This document shows, piece by piece, positions 1 through 6,498 of a DNA stretch of 10,573 nt. Made by a program: the position numbers and the translations under genes. The notes below the pieces were generated by a model that saw only the letters and a list, made by a program, of their open reading frames with translations, did no database searches and had not been told where the DNA came from. This DNA comes from Chromatiales bacterium (GTDB lineage: Bacteria > Pseudomonadota > Gammaproteobacteria > CAMYNG01): assembly GCA_027021685.1 (NCBI GenBank), contig JALUTW010000248.1:1-10573 (forward strand), in the 5' to 3' direction. How positions within the stretch are numbered: the stretch's first letter is position 1; each line of letters starts with the position of its first letter.

Positions 1-289
1 GGTACAGGCCGCTGGCCAGGGCCGCGGGCGGCAGGCCGTGGGGCCCGCCCGCCGCCTCCACCCGTCCCAGGGTGCGCAGCTCACCGCGGCCGCTCCAGGA
101 CACGAGCAGGGGCACGAACGGCTGCAGCAGTGCACTCCGGGGCCGGCGCCCGCCGCGTGCCCCCCGGGCCACCAGCCCCACGCGGCCGCCGCTGCGGGTG
201 AATGCCTCCAGCAGCAGGCTGGTGTTGCGGTAGGGCCGGGCGTGGAGGACGAAGGCCGGCTCCAGGCTCGTGCGGTCACTCGTCGGCAT
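1..289 (-). CDS. recO: DNA repair protein RecO, N-terminal part (cut by window edge)
   Basis: RecO is a cytoplasmic recombination mediator of the RecFOR pathway that helps load RecA on SSB-coated single-stranded DNA. The visible 96 codons cover the N-terminal OB-fold domain. The stretch AFVLHARPYRNTSLLLEAFT, followed by GRVGLVARGARGG, LLQPFVPLLV and SGRGELRTL, aligns segment by segment with the start of E. coli RecO as I recall it. The chosen start is the ATG at 289-287 (M-P-T-S-D-R-T), which lies inside the end of era and gives a 14-base overlap. No clear Shine-Dalgarno sequence precedes it, so translational coupling to era is likely (inference). The rest of the gene lies beyond position 1. 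The era-recO order is common in proteobacteria and supports the call. Confidence 0.93.
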   Translation of the reverse strand, partial: MPTSDRTSLEPAFVLHARPYRNTSLLLEAFTRSGGRVGLVARGARGGRRPRSALLQPFVPLLVSWSGRGELRTLGRVEAAGGPHGLPPAALASGLY

Positions 290-1193
290 AGCCCAGGCTG
301 CGCAGGGCGCGCTCGTCGTCGGCCCAGCCCTCCTTCACCTTGACCCACAGCTCCAGGTGCACCTTCCTGCCGGTGGCCACCTCCAGCTCGCGCCGGGCCT
401 GGATCCCCACTTCCTTGAGGCGCTGGCCTCCCTTGCCGATGACGATGGCCTTCTGGTTGGGCCGCATGACCCAGATGACGGCACCGATGCGCACCAGCCT
501 CGGGGTCTCCTCGTAACGTTCGATCTCCACCGTGAGGTGGTACGGGACCTCCTGGCCCAGCATGCGCATGAGCTTCTCGCGGATGATCTCGGCGGCGAGG
601 AAGCGCTGGGATCGATCGGTGATCATGTCCTCGGGAAACAGCGCCGGCCCCTCCGGCAGGCGGGAGATGATCTCCTGTTCCAGTGCCTTGAGATTCTTCC
701 CCTGGCGGGCCGAGCCAGGCACGATGGCGGCGAACTCGCGCCTGTGCCGCATCTGGTCCAGGAATGGCAGGAGCTGCCGCTTGTCCTTGACCTTGTCCAC
801 CTTGTTCACCAGCAGGATCACCGGTGCCCGGACCGGGGCGAGCCGCTCCAGCACCATCTCGTCCTCCTCGGTCCAGCGCAGGGCCTCGACCAGGAACACG
901 ATGACATCCACGTCGTCGAGGACGGCCGCGGCGGCCCGGTTGAGATAACGATTCAAGGCCGAGCCGCCGCGCTTGTGCAGCCCGGGCGTGTCCACGTACA
1001 CGATCTGCCACTCCCCGGGCCGGGTCTTGATGCCCAGGATACGGTGGCGCGTGGTCTGGGGCTTGGACGAGGTGATGCTGATCTTCTGCCCCAGCAGGCG
1101 GTTGAGCAGGGTGGACTTGCCCACGTTGGGCCGCCCCACCAGCGCCACGTAGCCGGAACGAAATCCCCCGGCGTTGTCGCCCCCTGCGTTCAC
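276..1193 (-). CDS. era: GTPase Era, 30S ribosome assembly factor
   Basis: Era is an essential GTPase that binds the 3' end of 16S rRNA and acts in 30S subunit maturation, partly at the inner face of the membrane. The 305-residue product is close to the usual length of about 300. The GTPase motifs are GRPNVGKS (20-27), DTPG (68-71), NKVD (130-133) and SAR (161-163). The C-terminal KH domain carries the GKGG loop at 253-256, preceded by the family segment TDRSQRFLAAEIIREKLM. The start is the GTG at 1193-1191, which overlaps the rnc stop as GTGA and has a GGAGG four bases upstream. The reading frame is open further upstream to 1304, but that part lies entirely within rnc in another frame and lacks Era similarity. 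The 3' end overlaps recO by 14 bases. Nothing is missing or unusual. Confidence 0.97.
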   Translation of the reverse strand: MNAGGDNAGGFRSGYVALVGRPNVGKSTLLNRLLGQKISITSSKPQTTRHRILGIKTRPGEWQIVYVDTPGLHKRGGSALNRYLNRAAAAVLDDVDVIVFLVEALRWTEEDEMVLERLAPVRAPVILLVNKVDKVKDKRQLLPFLDQMRHRREFAAIVPGSARQGKNLKALEQEIISRLPEGPALFPEDMITDRSQRFLAAEIIREKLMRMLGQEVPYHLTVEIERYEETPRLVRIGAVIWVMRPNQKAIVIGKGGQRLKEVGIQARRELEVATGRKVHLELWVKVKEGWADDERALRSLGYADE

Positions 1194-1870
1194 GCCGCCT
1201 CCAGCCGCTGCAGCATCGCCTCGGCCGCCGCCTGCTCCGCCCGGCGCCGGCTGCTGCCTTCGCCGGTGGTCACCAGCGTACCGGTGCCGGACTCCACCCG
1301 GCACTGCACGATGAATGTCTGGGCATGGGCCTCGCCCGCCACCTCCGTCACCGTGTACTGGGGCAGGGACAGCCCCCGCGACTGCAGGTGTTCCTGGAGC
1401 CGGGTCTTGGGATCCTTCTCCACCTGGCTCGGGTCGCAGGCGGCCAGCCGCTCCCCGAGGCGTTGCAGCACGAAGCGGCGCGCGGCTTCCAGCCCCGCAT
1501 CCAGGTACAGGGCCCCGATGACGGCCTCGAAGGCGTCCGCCAGGATGGAGGCCCGGCGCCGCCCGCCCGATTTGAGCTCGCCCGGGCCCAGGCGCAGCAG
1601 GGGGCCCAGCTCCATCTCTTCGGCCAGCCGCGCCAGGGTGTCGCCCCGCACCAGCTGTGCCCGCAGGCGCGTGAGCTGACCCTCGGCGGCGGCGGGAAAC
1701 CGCCGGTACAAGGCCTCGGTCACCACCAGGCCGAGCACGGCGTCGCCCAGCAGCTCCAGCCGCTCGTTGTTGGGGCCCGGGTGACTGCGGTGGGTGAGCG
1801 CGGCCTCGAGCAGGCCGGGATCGGAGAACTGATGACCGATGACGGCTTCGAGCTTCCGCGCCGGTTCCAT
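1190..1870 (-). CDS. rnc: Ribonuclease III
   Basis: RNase III cuts double-stranded RNA, processing the rRNA precursor and structured mRNAs in the cytoplasm. The protein has 226 residues, the same length as E. coli RNase III. The catalytic domain carries the signature NERLELLGDAV at 35-45, with the expected acidic residues E36, E39 and D43 and the second pair D112 and E115 in ADAFEAVIG. A double-stranded RNA-binding domain follows at about 153-223 (KTRLQEHLQ, then GEGSSRRRAEQAAAEAML). The ATG at 1870-1868 shares its A with the stop of the upstream DUF4845 gene (TAATG), and no strong ribosome binding site is seen, so translation is probably coupled. The 3' end overlaps era as GTGA. The rnc-era-recO block is a classic conserved operon. 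Confidence 0.97.
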   Translation of the reverse strand: MEPARKLEAVIGHQFSDPGLLEAALTHRSHPGPNNERLELLGDAVLGLVVTEALYRRFPAAAEGQLTRLRAQLVRGDTLARLAEEMELGPLLRLGPGELKSGGRRRASILADAFEAVIGALYLDAGLEAARRFVLQRLGERLAACDPSQVEKDPKTRLQEHLQSRGLSLPQYTVTEVAGEAHAQTFIVQCRVESGTGTLVTTGEGSSRRRAEQAAAEAMLQRLEAA

Positions 1871-2244
1871 TACTTGAGCGGCACCTGGGAGGTGTAGTTG
1901 AAGTAGGCCACCAGATCCAGGTTCCCCACCAGGTTGCGCCGCACCTCGAACTCCACGTCCACCAGGTAGTGGTCCTTCTCCCGGCTGATGTAGATATCGT
2001 CAGGCTCCACCGAGGTGACCATGTTGATGTCCAGCCGCTTCATGAGCGAGCGGTGGATGGCCGACGACGGCTTGCCCCGCAGATCGGGATCCTCGGCCAG
2101 GCCCTCCACCACCGCCTTGACGTTGTAGCCCTCGATGTACATGGGGACCAGCCGGATGAAGAACAGGACGATGGAGACCGCCAGGATGATGATCAGCAAC
2201 CAGCCAATGGCGGTCACCCCCTGCTGTCGCTGCATGGACTTCAT
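1870..2244 (-). CDS. DUF4845-type small single-pass membrane protein of unknown function
   Basis: This is a 124-residue protein with a short basic and polar N-terminus (MKSMQRQQG), one membrane segment at about 12-30 (a run of I, L and V) and a soluble tail of about 90 residues expected outside the cytoplasm. Size, N-terminal pattern and position between lepB and rnc match the DUF4845 family. The family assignment is from recognition, not a search. The function is unknown. The start is the ATG at 2244-2242, because GGGAGG stands five bases upstream; a TTG at 2268 gives a longer frame without such a site. The gene begins 20 bases after the lepB stop and ends in a one-base overlap with rnc. The segment QQGVTAIGWLL resembles a type IV prepilin cleavage region but has Gly where pilins have Glu at +5. 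Confidence 0.85.
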   Translation of the reverse strand: MKSMQRQQGVTAIGWLLIIILAVSIVLFFIRLVPMYIEGYNVKAVVEGLAEDPDLRGKPSSAIHRSLMKRLDINMVTSVEPDDIYISREKDHYLVDVEFEVRRNLVGNLDLVAYFNYTSQVPLK

Positions 2245-2249
2245 GTTCG

Positions 2250-2255
2250 CCTCCC
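2250..2255 (-). promoter_or_regulatory. Ribosome binding site of the DUF4845 gene
   Basis: The minus strand reads GGGAGG here, five bases before the ATG at 2244. It is one of the strongest Shine-Dalgarno matches in this operon and decides the start over the in-frame TTG at 2268. It also means this gene can be initiated independently, unlike its overlapping neighbours. Confidence 0.75.
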
Positions 2256-2264
2256 GTATCAGGA

Positions 2265-3041
2265 TCAATCGAGCCCGCCGATGGGCCCGAGCCGCCCCAG
2301 GTCAGGCCCGCCGTTCCAGTGCATCCAGATGAAAAAGGCCCGTCCCACCAGGTTCTCGTCAGGCACGACACCCCAGACCCGGCTGTCATTGCTGTTGTCC
2401 CGGTTGTCGCCCATGACGAAATACGCCCCGGCCGGCACCCGCCAGCTGTTGTTGAAGGCGGGCCGGTTGGGATCCCGCAGGATATAGTGGCGCACCGGTC
2501 CCAGCTGCTCCACCAGCAAGTCCAGGCTGCGGGCATGATTGTCCGGGTACCGGCCCACGTACTCCTGAAGCATGGGTTTGCCATTCACGTACAACACCTT
2601 ATTGTAGTACGTGATCTCGTCTCCCGGCAGGCCCACCACCCGCTTGATGTAGGGCGTGGACGGATCCCGCGGATAGCGGAACACCACGATGTCGCCCCGC
2701 TGCGGGCTGCCCAGGTCGAGAAACTTCCAGTTGGCCACCGGCAACCGCAGTCCGTAGCTGAACTTGTTGACCAGAATGAAGTCGCCCACCTCCAGCGTCG
2801 GCAACATCGAGCCGGAAGGGATGCGGAACGGTTCCACCAGGAATCCCCGCAGGACGAAGACGATGGCCACCACCGGGAACAGGAAGCGGGCAAACTCCAC
2901 CACCGGCGAGGGCTTCCCCACCTCGCCGCCGGCCGCCGCGGCAGCCTCCCGCCTCCCCTGGAGGTAGAAGCGATCGAGGGCCCAGATGGGGGCGGTCACG
3001 AGCAGCAATATGGTCAGGATGAGTGCGAAATCGATGTTCAT
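2265..3041 (-). CDS. lepB: Signal peptidase I (leader peptidase)
   Basis: LepB cleaves signal peptides from exported proteins on the periplasmic side of the inner membrane with a Ser-Lys dyad. The 258-residue product has two N-terminal membrane segments (about 4-22 and 48-68). The catalytic Ser78 lies in SGSMLPTL and the general base Lys133 in YIKRVVGLPGD. The conserved GDNRDNSNDSR box and a WGVVPDENLVGRA segment follow near the C-terminus. It is shorter than the 324 residues of E. coli LepB but within the family range. The start is the ATG at 3041-3039, which overlaps the lepA stop as ATGA, so coupling to lepA is likely. The frame is open upstream to 3575, but that part lies inside lepA and is a shadow. 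The lepA-lepB pair is widely conserved. Confidence 0.97.
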   Translation of the reverse strand: MNIDFALILTILLLVTAPIWALDRFYLQGRREAAAAAGGEVGKPSPVVEFARFLFPVVAIVFVLRGFLVEPFRIPSGSMLPTLEVGDFILVNKFSYGLRLPVANWKFLDLGSPQRGDIVVFRYPRDPSTPYIKRVVGLPGDEITYYNKVLYVNGKPMLQEYVGRYPDNHARSLDLLVEQLGPVRHYILRDPNRPAFNNSWRVPAGAYFVMGDNRDNSNDSRVWGVVPDENLVGRAFFIWMHWNGGPDLGRLGPIGGLD

Positions 3042-4852
3042 TTGTTTTCCTTGCCAACGTGCAGCACGGCCAGAAAGGCCTCCTGCGGGATCTCCACCTT
3101 GCCCACCTGTTTCATGCGGCGCTTGCCGGCCTTCTGTTTTTCCAGCAACTTGCGCTTGCGGGTCACGTCCCCGCCGTAGCACTTGGCAGTGACGTTCTTG
3201 CGCAGGGCCTTGACGTTGGTGCGGGCGATGATCTTGGAACCGATGGCGGCCTGGATGGCCACCTCGAACATCTGGCGGGGAATGATTTCCTTCATCTTCT
3301 CCACCAGCTCGCGCCCGCGGGCCTGGGCCTGATCGCGGTGCACGATGGCCGACAGGGCATCGACGCGCTCGCCGTTGATGAGGATGTCCAGCTTGACCAG
3401 GTCCGCCGGCTGGAAGCGGGTGAACTCGTAGTCGAGCGAGGCATAGCCGCGGCTCACCGACTTGAGGCGGTCGAAGAAATCCATGACGATCTCGTTCATG
3501 GGCAGCTCGTAAGTGAGCGAGACCTGGTTGCCCAGGTACTGCATGCGTTTCTGTACTCCGCGCCGCTCCACGCACAGGCTGATGACGTTGCCCACGTAGT
3601 CCTTGGGAGTGAGGATGTGGGCGGTGACCACGGGCTCGCGGATCTCGGCGATGTGATTGGGGGGCGGCAGCTTCGAGGGGTTGTCCACGTAATGCACGCC
3701 GCCTTTGGTGTCCACGACCTCGTAGACCACGGTGGGGGCGGTGGTGATGAGGTTGAGGTTGTACTCCCGCTCCAGCCGCTCCTGCACGATTTCCATGTGC
3801 AGCATGCCCAGGAAACCGCAGCGAAAGCCGAAGCCCAGGGCCTGGGAGGTCTCGGGCTCGTAGAACAGGGCGGCGTCATTGAGGCGCAGCTTGGCCAGCG
3901 CCTCGCGCAGGGCCTCGTAGTCGTCGGCGTCCACCGGGTAGAGCCCGGCATAGACCTGTGGCTTGACCGCCTTGAATCCGGGCAGCGGCTCCGCCGCCGG
4001 CCGGTCGTGGTGGGTGATGGTGTCACCCACCGGCGCCCCCTCGATCTCCTTGATGCCGGCGATGACGAAGCCCACCTCCCCGGCGGACAAGGCCTCCAGC
4101 TCCCGCCGCTTGGGGGTGAAGATGCCCAGCCGGTCCACCTGGTAGCTGCGCCCGGTGGACATGATCCGGATCTTCTCCCGCGGCCGCAGGGTGCCCTGCA
4201 TCACTCGCACCAGCGAGACCACACCCAGGAAGTTGTCGAACCAGGAATCGATGATGAGGGCCTGCAACGGCGCCTCGGGGTCACCCTGGGGCGGCGGGAT
4301 GCGGGCCACGATCTGTTCCAGCAGATCCTCCACGCCTTCGCCGGTCTTGGCACTCACGCGCAGGGCATCGTGGGCCTCGATGCCGATGATCTCCTCGATC
4401 TCCTGGATGACCCGCTCGGGATCGGCCGAGGGCAGGTCGATCTTGTTGAGCACTGGAACCACTTCCAGGCCCTGCTCGATGGCGGTGTAGCAGTTGGCCA
4501 CGCTCTGCGCCTCCACCCCCTGGGAGGCATCCACCACCAGCAGCGCCCCCTCGCAGGCGGCCAGCGAGCGGGACACCTCGTAGGAGAAATCCACGTGGCC
4601 CGGGGTATCGATGAAGTTGAGCTGGTACGTGCGGCCGTCCCGGGCCTTGTACTCCAGCGTCACCGCCTGGGCCTTGATGGTGATGCCGCGCTCCCGCTCC
4701 AGGTCCATGGAATCCAGCACCTGCGCGGCCATTTCCCGCTCGCTCAGACCGCCGCAGATCTGGATGAAGCGGTCGGCCAGAGTGGACTTGCCGTGATCGA
4801 TGTGGGCGATGATGGAGAAGTTGCGAATGTAATCGAGTCTGCTCAAGGTCAT
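3038..4852 (-). CDS. lepA: Elongation factor 4 (LepA GTPase)
   Basis: LepA/EF4 is a ribosome-associated translational GTPase related to EF-G, implicated in initiation, 30S biogenesis and back-translocation. The product has 604 residues (E. coli has 599). Motifs of the G domain are AHIDHGKS (16-23), RGIT (55-58), DTPGH (82-86) and NKID (136-139). The LepA-specific C-terminus is present (RTNVKALRKNVTAKCYGGD, then KRRMKQVGKVEIPQEAF). The start is the ATG at 4852-4850, because an in-frame TGA lies only two codons upstream and the family begins a few residues before IRNFSIIAHIDHGKST. No Shine-Dalgarno sequence precedes this ATG. A strong one lies about 40 bases upstream, in front of a 9-codon ORF that ends just before lepA. 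The 3' end overlaps lepB (ATGA). Confidence 0.97.
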   Translation of the reverse strand: MTLSRLDYIRNFSIIAHIDHGKSTLADRFIQICGGLSEREMAAQVLDSMDLERERGITIKAQAVTLEYKARDGRTYQLNFIDTPGHVDFSYEVSRSLAACEGALLVVDASQGVEAQSVANCYTAIEQGLEVVPVLNKIDLPSADPERVIQEIEEIIGIEAHDALRVSAKTGEGVEDLLEQIVARIPPPQGDPEAPLQALIIDSWFDNFLGVVSLVRVMQGTLRPREKIRIMSTGRSYQVDRLGIFTPKRRELEALSAGEVGFVIAGIKEIEGAPVGDTITHHDRPAAEPLPGFKAVKPQVYAGLYPVDADDYEALREALAKLRLNDAALFYEPETSQALGFGFRCGFLGMLHMEIVQERLEREYNLNLITTAPTVVYEVVDTKGGVHYVDNPSKLPPPNHIAEIREPVVTAHILTPKDYVGNVISLCVERRGVQKRMQYLGNQVSLTYELPMNEIVMDFFDRLKSVSRGYASLDYEFTRFQPADLVKLDILINGERVDALSAIVHRDQAQARGRELVEKMKEIIPRQMFEVAIQAAIGSKIIARTNVKALRKNVTAKCYGGDVTRKRKLLEKQKAGKRRMKQVGKVEIPQEAFLAVLHVGKENK

Positions 4853-4858
4853 CCGGCG

Positions 4859-4888
4859 TCAGGCGGTTACGAAAAAGGGCGCCTTCAC
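4859..4888 (-). other. Possible 9-codon leader ORF before lepA
   Basis: A GTG at 4888-4886 opens a frame reading V-K-A-P-F-F-V-T-A and stops at the TGA at 4861-4859, six bases before the lepA ATG and in the same frame as lepA. GAGGAGG at 4899-4893 lies four bases upstream of the GTG. The lepA ATG has no such site. Translation of this mini-ORF followed by reinitiation at lepA is an inference. The ORF overlaps the terminator-like hairpin at 4871-4895, so the arrangement could be regulatory or coincidental. Confidence 0.3.
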
Positions 4889-4895
4889 GCGCCCT
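4871..4895 (-). terminator. Terminator-like hairpin between mucD and lepA
   Basis: On the minus strand AGGGCGC, a six-base GTGAAG loop and GCGCCCT form a 7-bp GC-rich stem followed directly by Ts (TTTTTCG, the first T closing the stem). This has the form of an intrinsic terminator for the rpoE-mucD operon, about 90 bases after the mucD stop. The stem is short and the T tract is only about five bases, so it may be weak or conditional. It lies downstream of the only promoter-like -10 seen before lepA, so it could also act as an attenuator in the lepA leader. Confidence 0.5.
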
Positions 4896-4914
4896 CCTCG
4901 CCGTCGGTGCCAAC

Positions 4915-4941
4915 GGCGGCGCCCGCGCCGCGGGCGCCGCC
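4915..4941. repeat. Perfect 13-bp inverted repeat in the mucD-lepA gap
   Basis: Positions 4915-4927 and 4929-4941 are exact reverse complements around a single C at 4928. All 27 bases are G or C. As RNA this would fold into a very stable hairpin. No T run follows on either strand, so it is not a canonical intrinsic terminator alone. It may be an mRNA-stability or Rho-protecting hairpin at the end of the mucD message, or part of the lepA leader. Its role is not known from sequence. Confidence 0.75.
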
Positions 4942-4944
4942 TGC

Positions 4945-4974
4945 ATTGTATCGCATCCAACCCCGGAACCGGAA
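4945..4974 (-). promoter_or_regulatory. Weak promoter candidate for lepA
   Basis: The minus strand has TACAAT at 4950-4945, five of six matches to the sigma-70 -10 box. The -35 region is poor: TTCCGG at 4974-4969 with an 18-base spacer, two of six matches, within a TTCCGGTTCCGG direct repeat. If used, transcription would begin around 4938, inside the inverted repeat. It is the best candidate in this gap but not convincing alone; lepA might instead depend on read-through from mucD. Confidence 0.25.
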
Positions 4975-4985
4975 CTCGCCCCGGG

Positions 4986-6422
4986 TCAGTCCCCGTCCTC
5001 CTCCTTGGGCAGGCGCAGGGCCAGGAACATGGGCGAGTTGCCGCGCTGGACCAGCACCGGCACCGACTTGCCCGCCGGGAGGCGATCCACCAGCTTGCGG
5101 AACTGCCGGACACTGCGCACGGGCTTGCCGTCGAGCATGAGAATGACGTCGCCACGGCGGATACCGGCCTCGGCCGCAGGGCCGCGGTGGACCCGGCGCA
5201 CCAGCACCCCCTGGTCCTTGAGGTTGAGGCGCCGGCGCTGTGCCTCGCTCAGCTCCTCCACTTCCAGCCCCAGCCGGCCGCTGCGGGCGGTGCCCTCGCC
5301 GCCGCCCGTGGCGGCCTGCTCCACGTCCTCGCGCAGCTCACCCACGCGCACGGTCAGGGTCTTCCTGCGCCCCTGGCGGATGACCTTGACCTTCACCTTC
5401 TTGCCGACGGGCGTGCGTCCCACCAGCAGGGGCAGGTCCGCCGAACGCTCGATGGGCCGGCCGTCGTATTCCACCACCACGTCACCCACCTTGAAGCCCG
5501 CCTTCTCCGCCGGGGTGTCCGGCAGCACCCGCAGCACCACCGCGCCCCGCGGGCGGTCCATGCCGAAGGACTCGGCCAGGTCGCGATTGACGTCCTGGAT
5601 CAGGATGCCCAGCATGCCGCGTTCCACCCGGCCCTTGGTCTTGAGCTGGCGCACCACGTCCATGGCCACGTCGATGGGGATGGCGAAGGACAGGCCCATG
5701 AAGCCGCCGGTGCGGCTGTAGATCTGCGAGTTGATACCCACCACCTCCCCGTCCAGGTTGAACAGGGGGCCGCCGGAGTTGCCGGGATTGATGGCCACGT
5801 CGGTCTGAATGAAGGGCACGTAGCTCTCGCTGGGCAGGCTGCGGCCCATGGCGCTCACCACGCCCACCGACACCGAGTGATCGAAGCCGAAGGGCGAGCC
5901 GATGGCCATCACCCATTCGCCCACTTCCAGCTCCGCGGAGCGGCCGATGCGCACCACCGGCAGGTCCTTGGCCTCCACCTTGAGCAGCGCGATGTCCGAA
6001 CGCTCGTCCTTGCCCACCACCCTGGCCTTGAGTTCGCGCCGGTCCTGCAGGCGTACGATGATCTCCTCGGCATCCCGCACCACGTGGTAGTTGGTGACGA
6101 TGTAGCCGTCGGGTTCGATGATGAAGCCCGACCCCAGGGATTGCGCGCCGTGCCCCTCGGGCAGGCCGTCGCCGTCGCCGAAGAACTTCCGCAGGAGATC
6201 ACCCCACGGCGAGTCCTCGGGCAGGTCCGGCATCTCGAACCCGGGCGGCAGGCGCCGCCTGACCTTCTGGGTGGTGCTGATGTTGACCACTGCCGGGCTG
6301 TTTTCCTTGGCCAGCCTGGTGAAATCGGGCAGGCCCTCCGCCGTGGCCGCGCCGGCCACCAGGCCCACCGCCCCCACCAGAACCAGCACCAGGACCAGCC
6401 ACAGTCGCCTGTACTTCGTCAT
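4986..6422 (-). CDS. mucD: Periplasmic serine protease MucD (HtrA/DegP family)
   Basis: MucD is a periplasmic protease and chaperone of the HtrA family that removes misfolded envelope proteins and dampens the RpoE/AlgU response. The product has 478 residues, like Pseudomonas MucD. Residues 1-28 form a signal peptide (MTKYRRLW, a hydrophobic run, ending AATA). The trypsin-like domain carries the full triad H113 (TNYHVV), D143 (RSDIALL) and S216 (NPGNSGGP). Two PDZ domains follow at about 269-360 and 390-475. The start is the ATG at 6422-6420, preceded by AGGAAGGA; longer frames to 6782 run through rseC and lack family similarity. It is the last gene of the operon and follows rseC after 76 bases that contain a hairpin. 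The degP/degQ paralogues share this fold, but the algU-mucABC context favours mucD. Confidence 0.95.
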   Translation of the reverse strand: MTKYRRLWLVLVLVLVGAVGLVAGAATAEGLPDFTRLAKENSPAVVNISTTQKVRRRLPPGFEMPDLPEDSPWGDLLRKFFGDGDGLPEGHGAQSLGSGFIIEPDGYIVTNYHVVRDAEEIIVRLQDRRELKARVVGKDERSDIALLKVEAKDLPVVRIGRSAELEVGEWVMAIGSPFGFDHSVSVGVVSAMGRSLPSESYVPFIQTDVAINPGNSGGPLFNLDGEVVGINSQIYSRTGGFMGLSFAIPIDVAMDVVRQLKTKGRVERGMLGILIQDVNRDLAESFGMDRPRGAVVLRVLPDTPAEKAGFKVGDVVVEYDGRPIERSADLPLLVGRTPVGKKVKVKVIRQGRRKTLTVRVGELREDVEQAATGGGEGTARSGRLGLEVEELSEAQRRRLNLKDQGVLVRRVHRGPAAEAGIRRGDVILMLDGKPVRSVRQFRKLVDRLPAGKSVPVLVQRGNSPMFLALRLPKEEDGD

Positions 6423-6448
6423 CCGTCGTTCCTTCCTCAATTCCAGGC

Positions 6449-6468
6449 GGCCGCACCCCGGTGCGGCC
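6449..6468. repeat. Hairpin in the rseC-mucD gap
   Basis: GGCCGCAC at 6449-6456 and GTGCGGCC at 6461-6468 are perfect reverse complements around a four-base CCCG loop. The structure sits 26 bases upstream of the mucD start and has no T run after it on the minus strand, so it is not an intrinsic terminator. It could set mRNA stability or the ratio of mucD to the upstream genes (inference). Confidence 0.5.
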
Positions 6469-6498
6469 ATTTCCACAAGCCGGGTTCCACGAGGCGCT

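Noticed and set aside
270..1679. 469-codon plus-strand frame opposite era and rnc
   Set aside because: Spans two well-supported genes in antisense with no recognisable motif; typical GC-driven shadow.
2265..3575. N-terminally extended LepB
   Set aside because: The extra part lies inside lepA in another frame. The ATG at 3041 overlaps the lepA stop and begins with a proper membrane segment.
3023..5140. 705-codon open frame on the plus strand opposite lepA, longer than lepA itself
   Set aside because: It is antisense to a certain gene in GC-rich DNA where the opposite frame rarely meets stops. Its translation is rich in His, Leu, Gly and Asp with no recognisable domain, and it runs past lepA into the intergenic gap and the end of mucD.
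6183..6188. GAACTT on the plus strand inside mucD as a sigma-E -35 box
   Set aside because: The expected -10 position reads CACGG, not a sigma-E -10.
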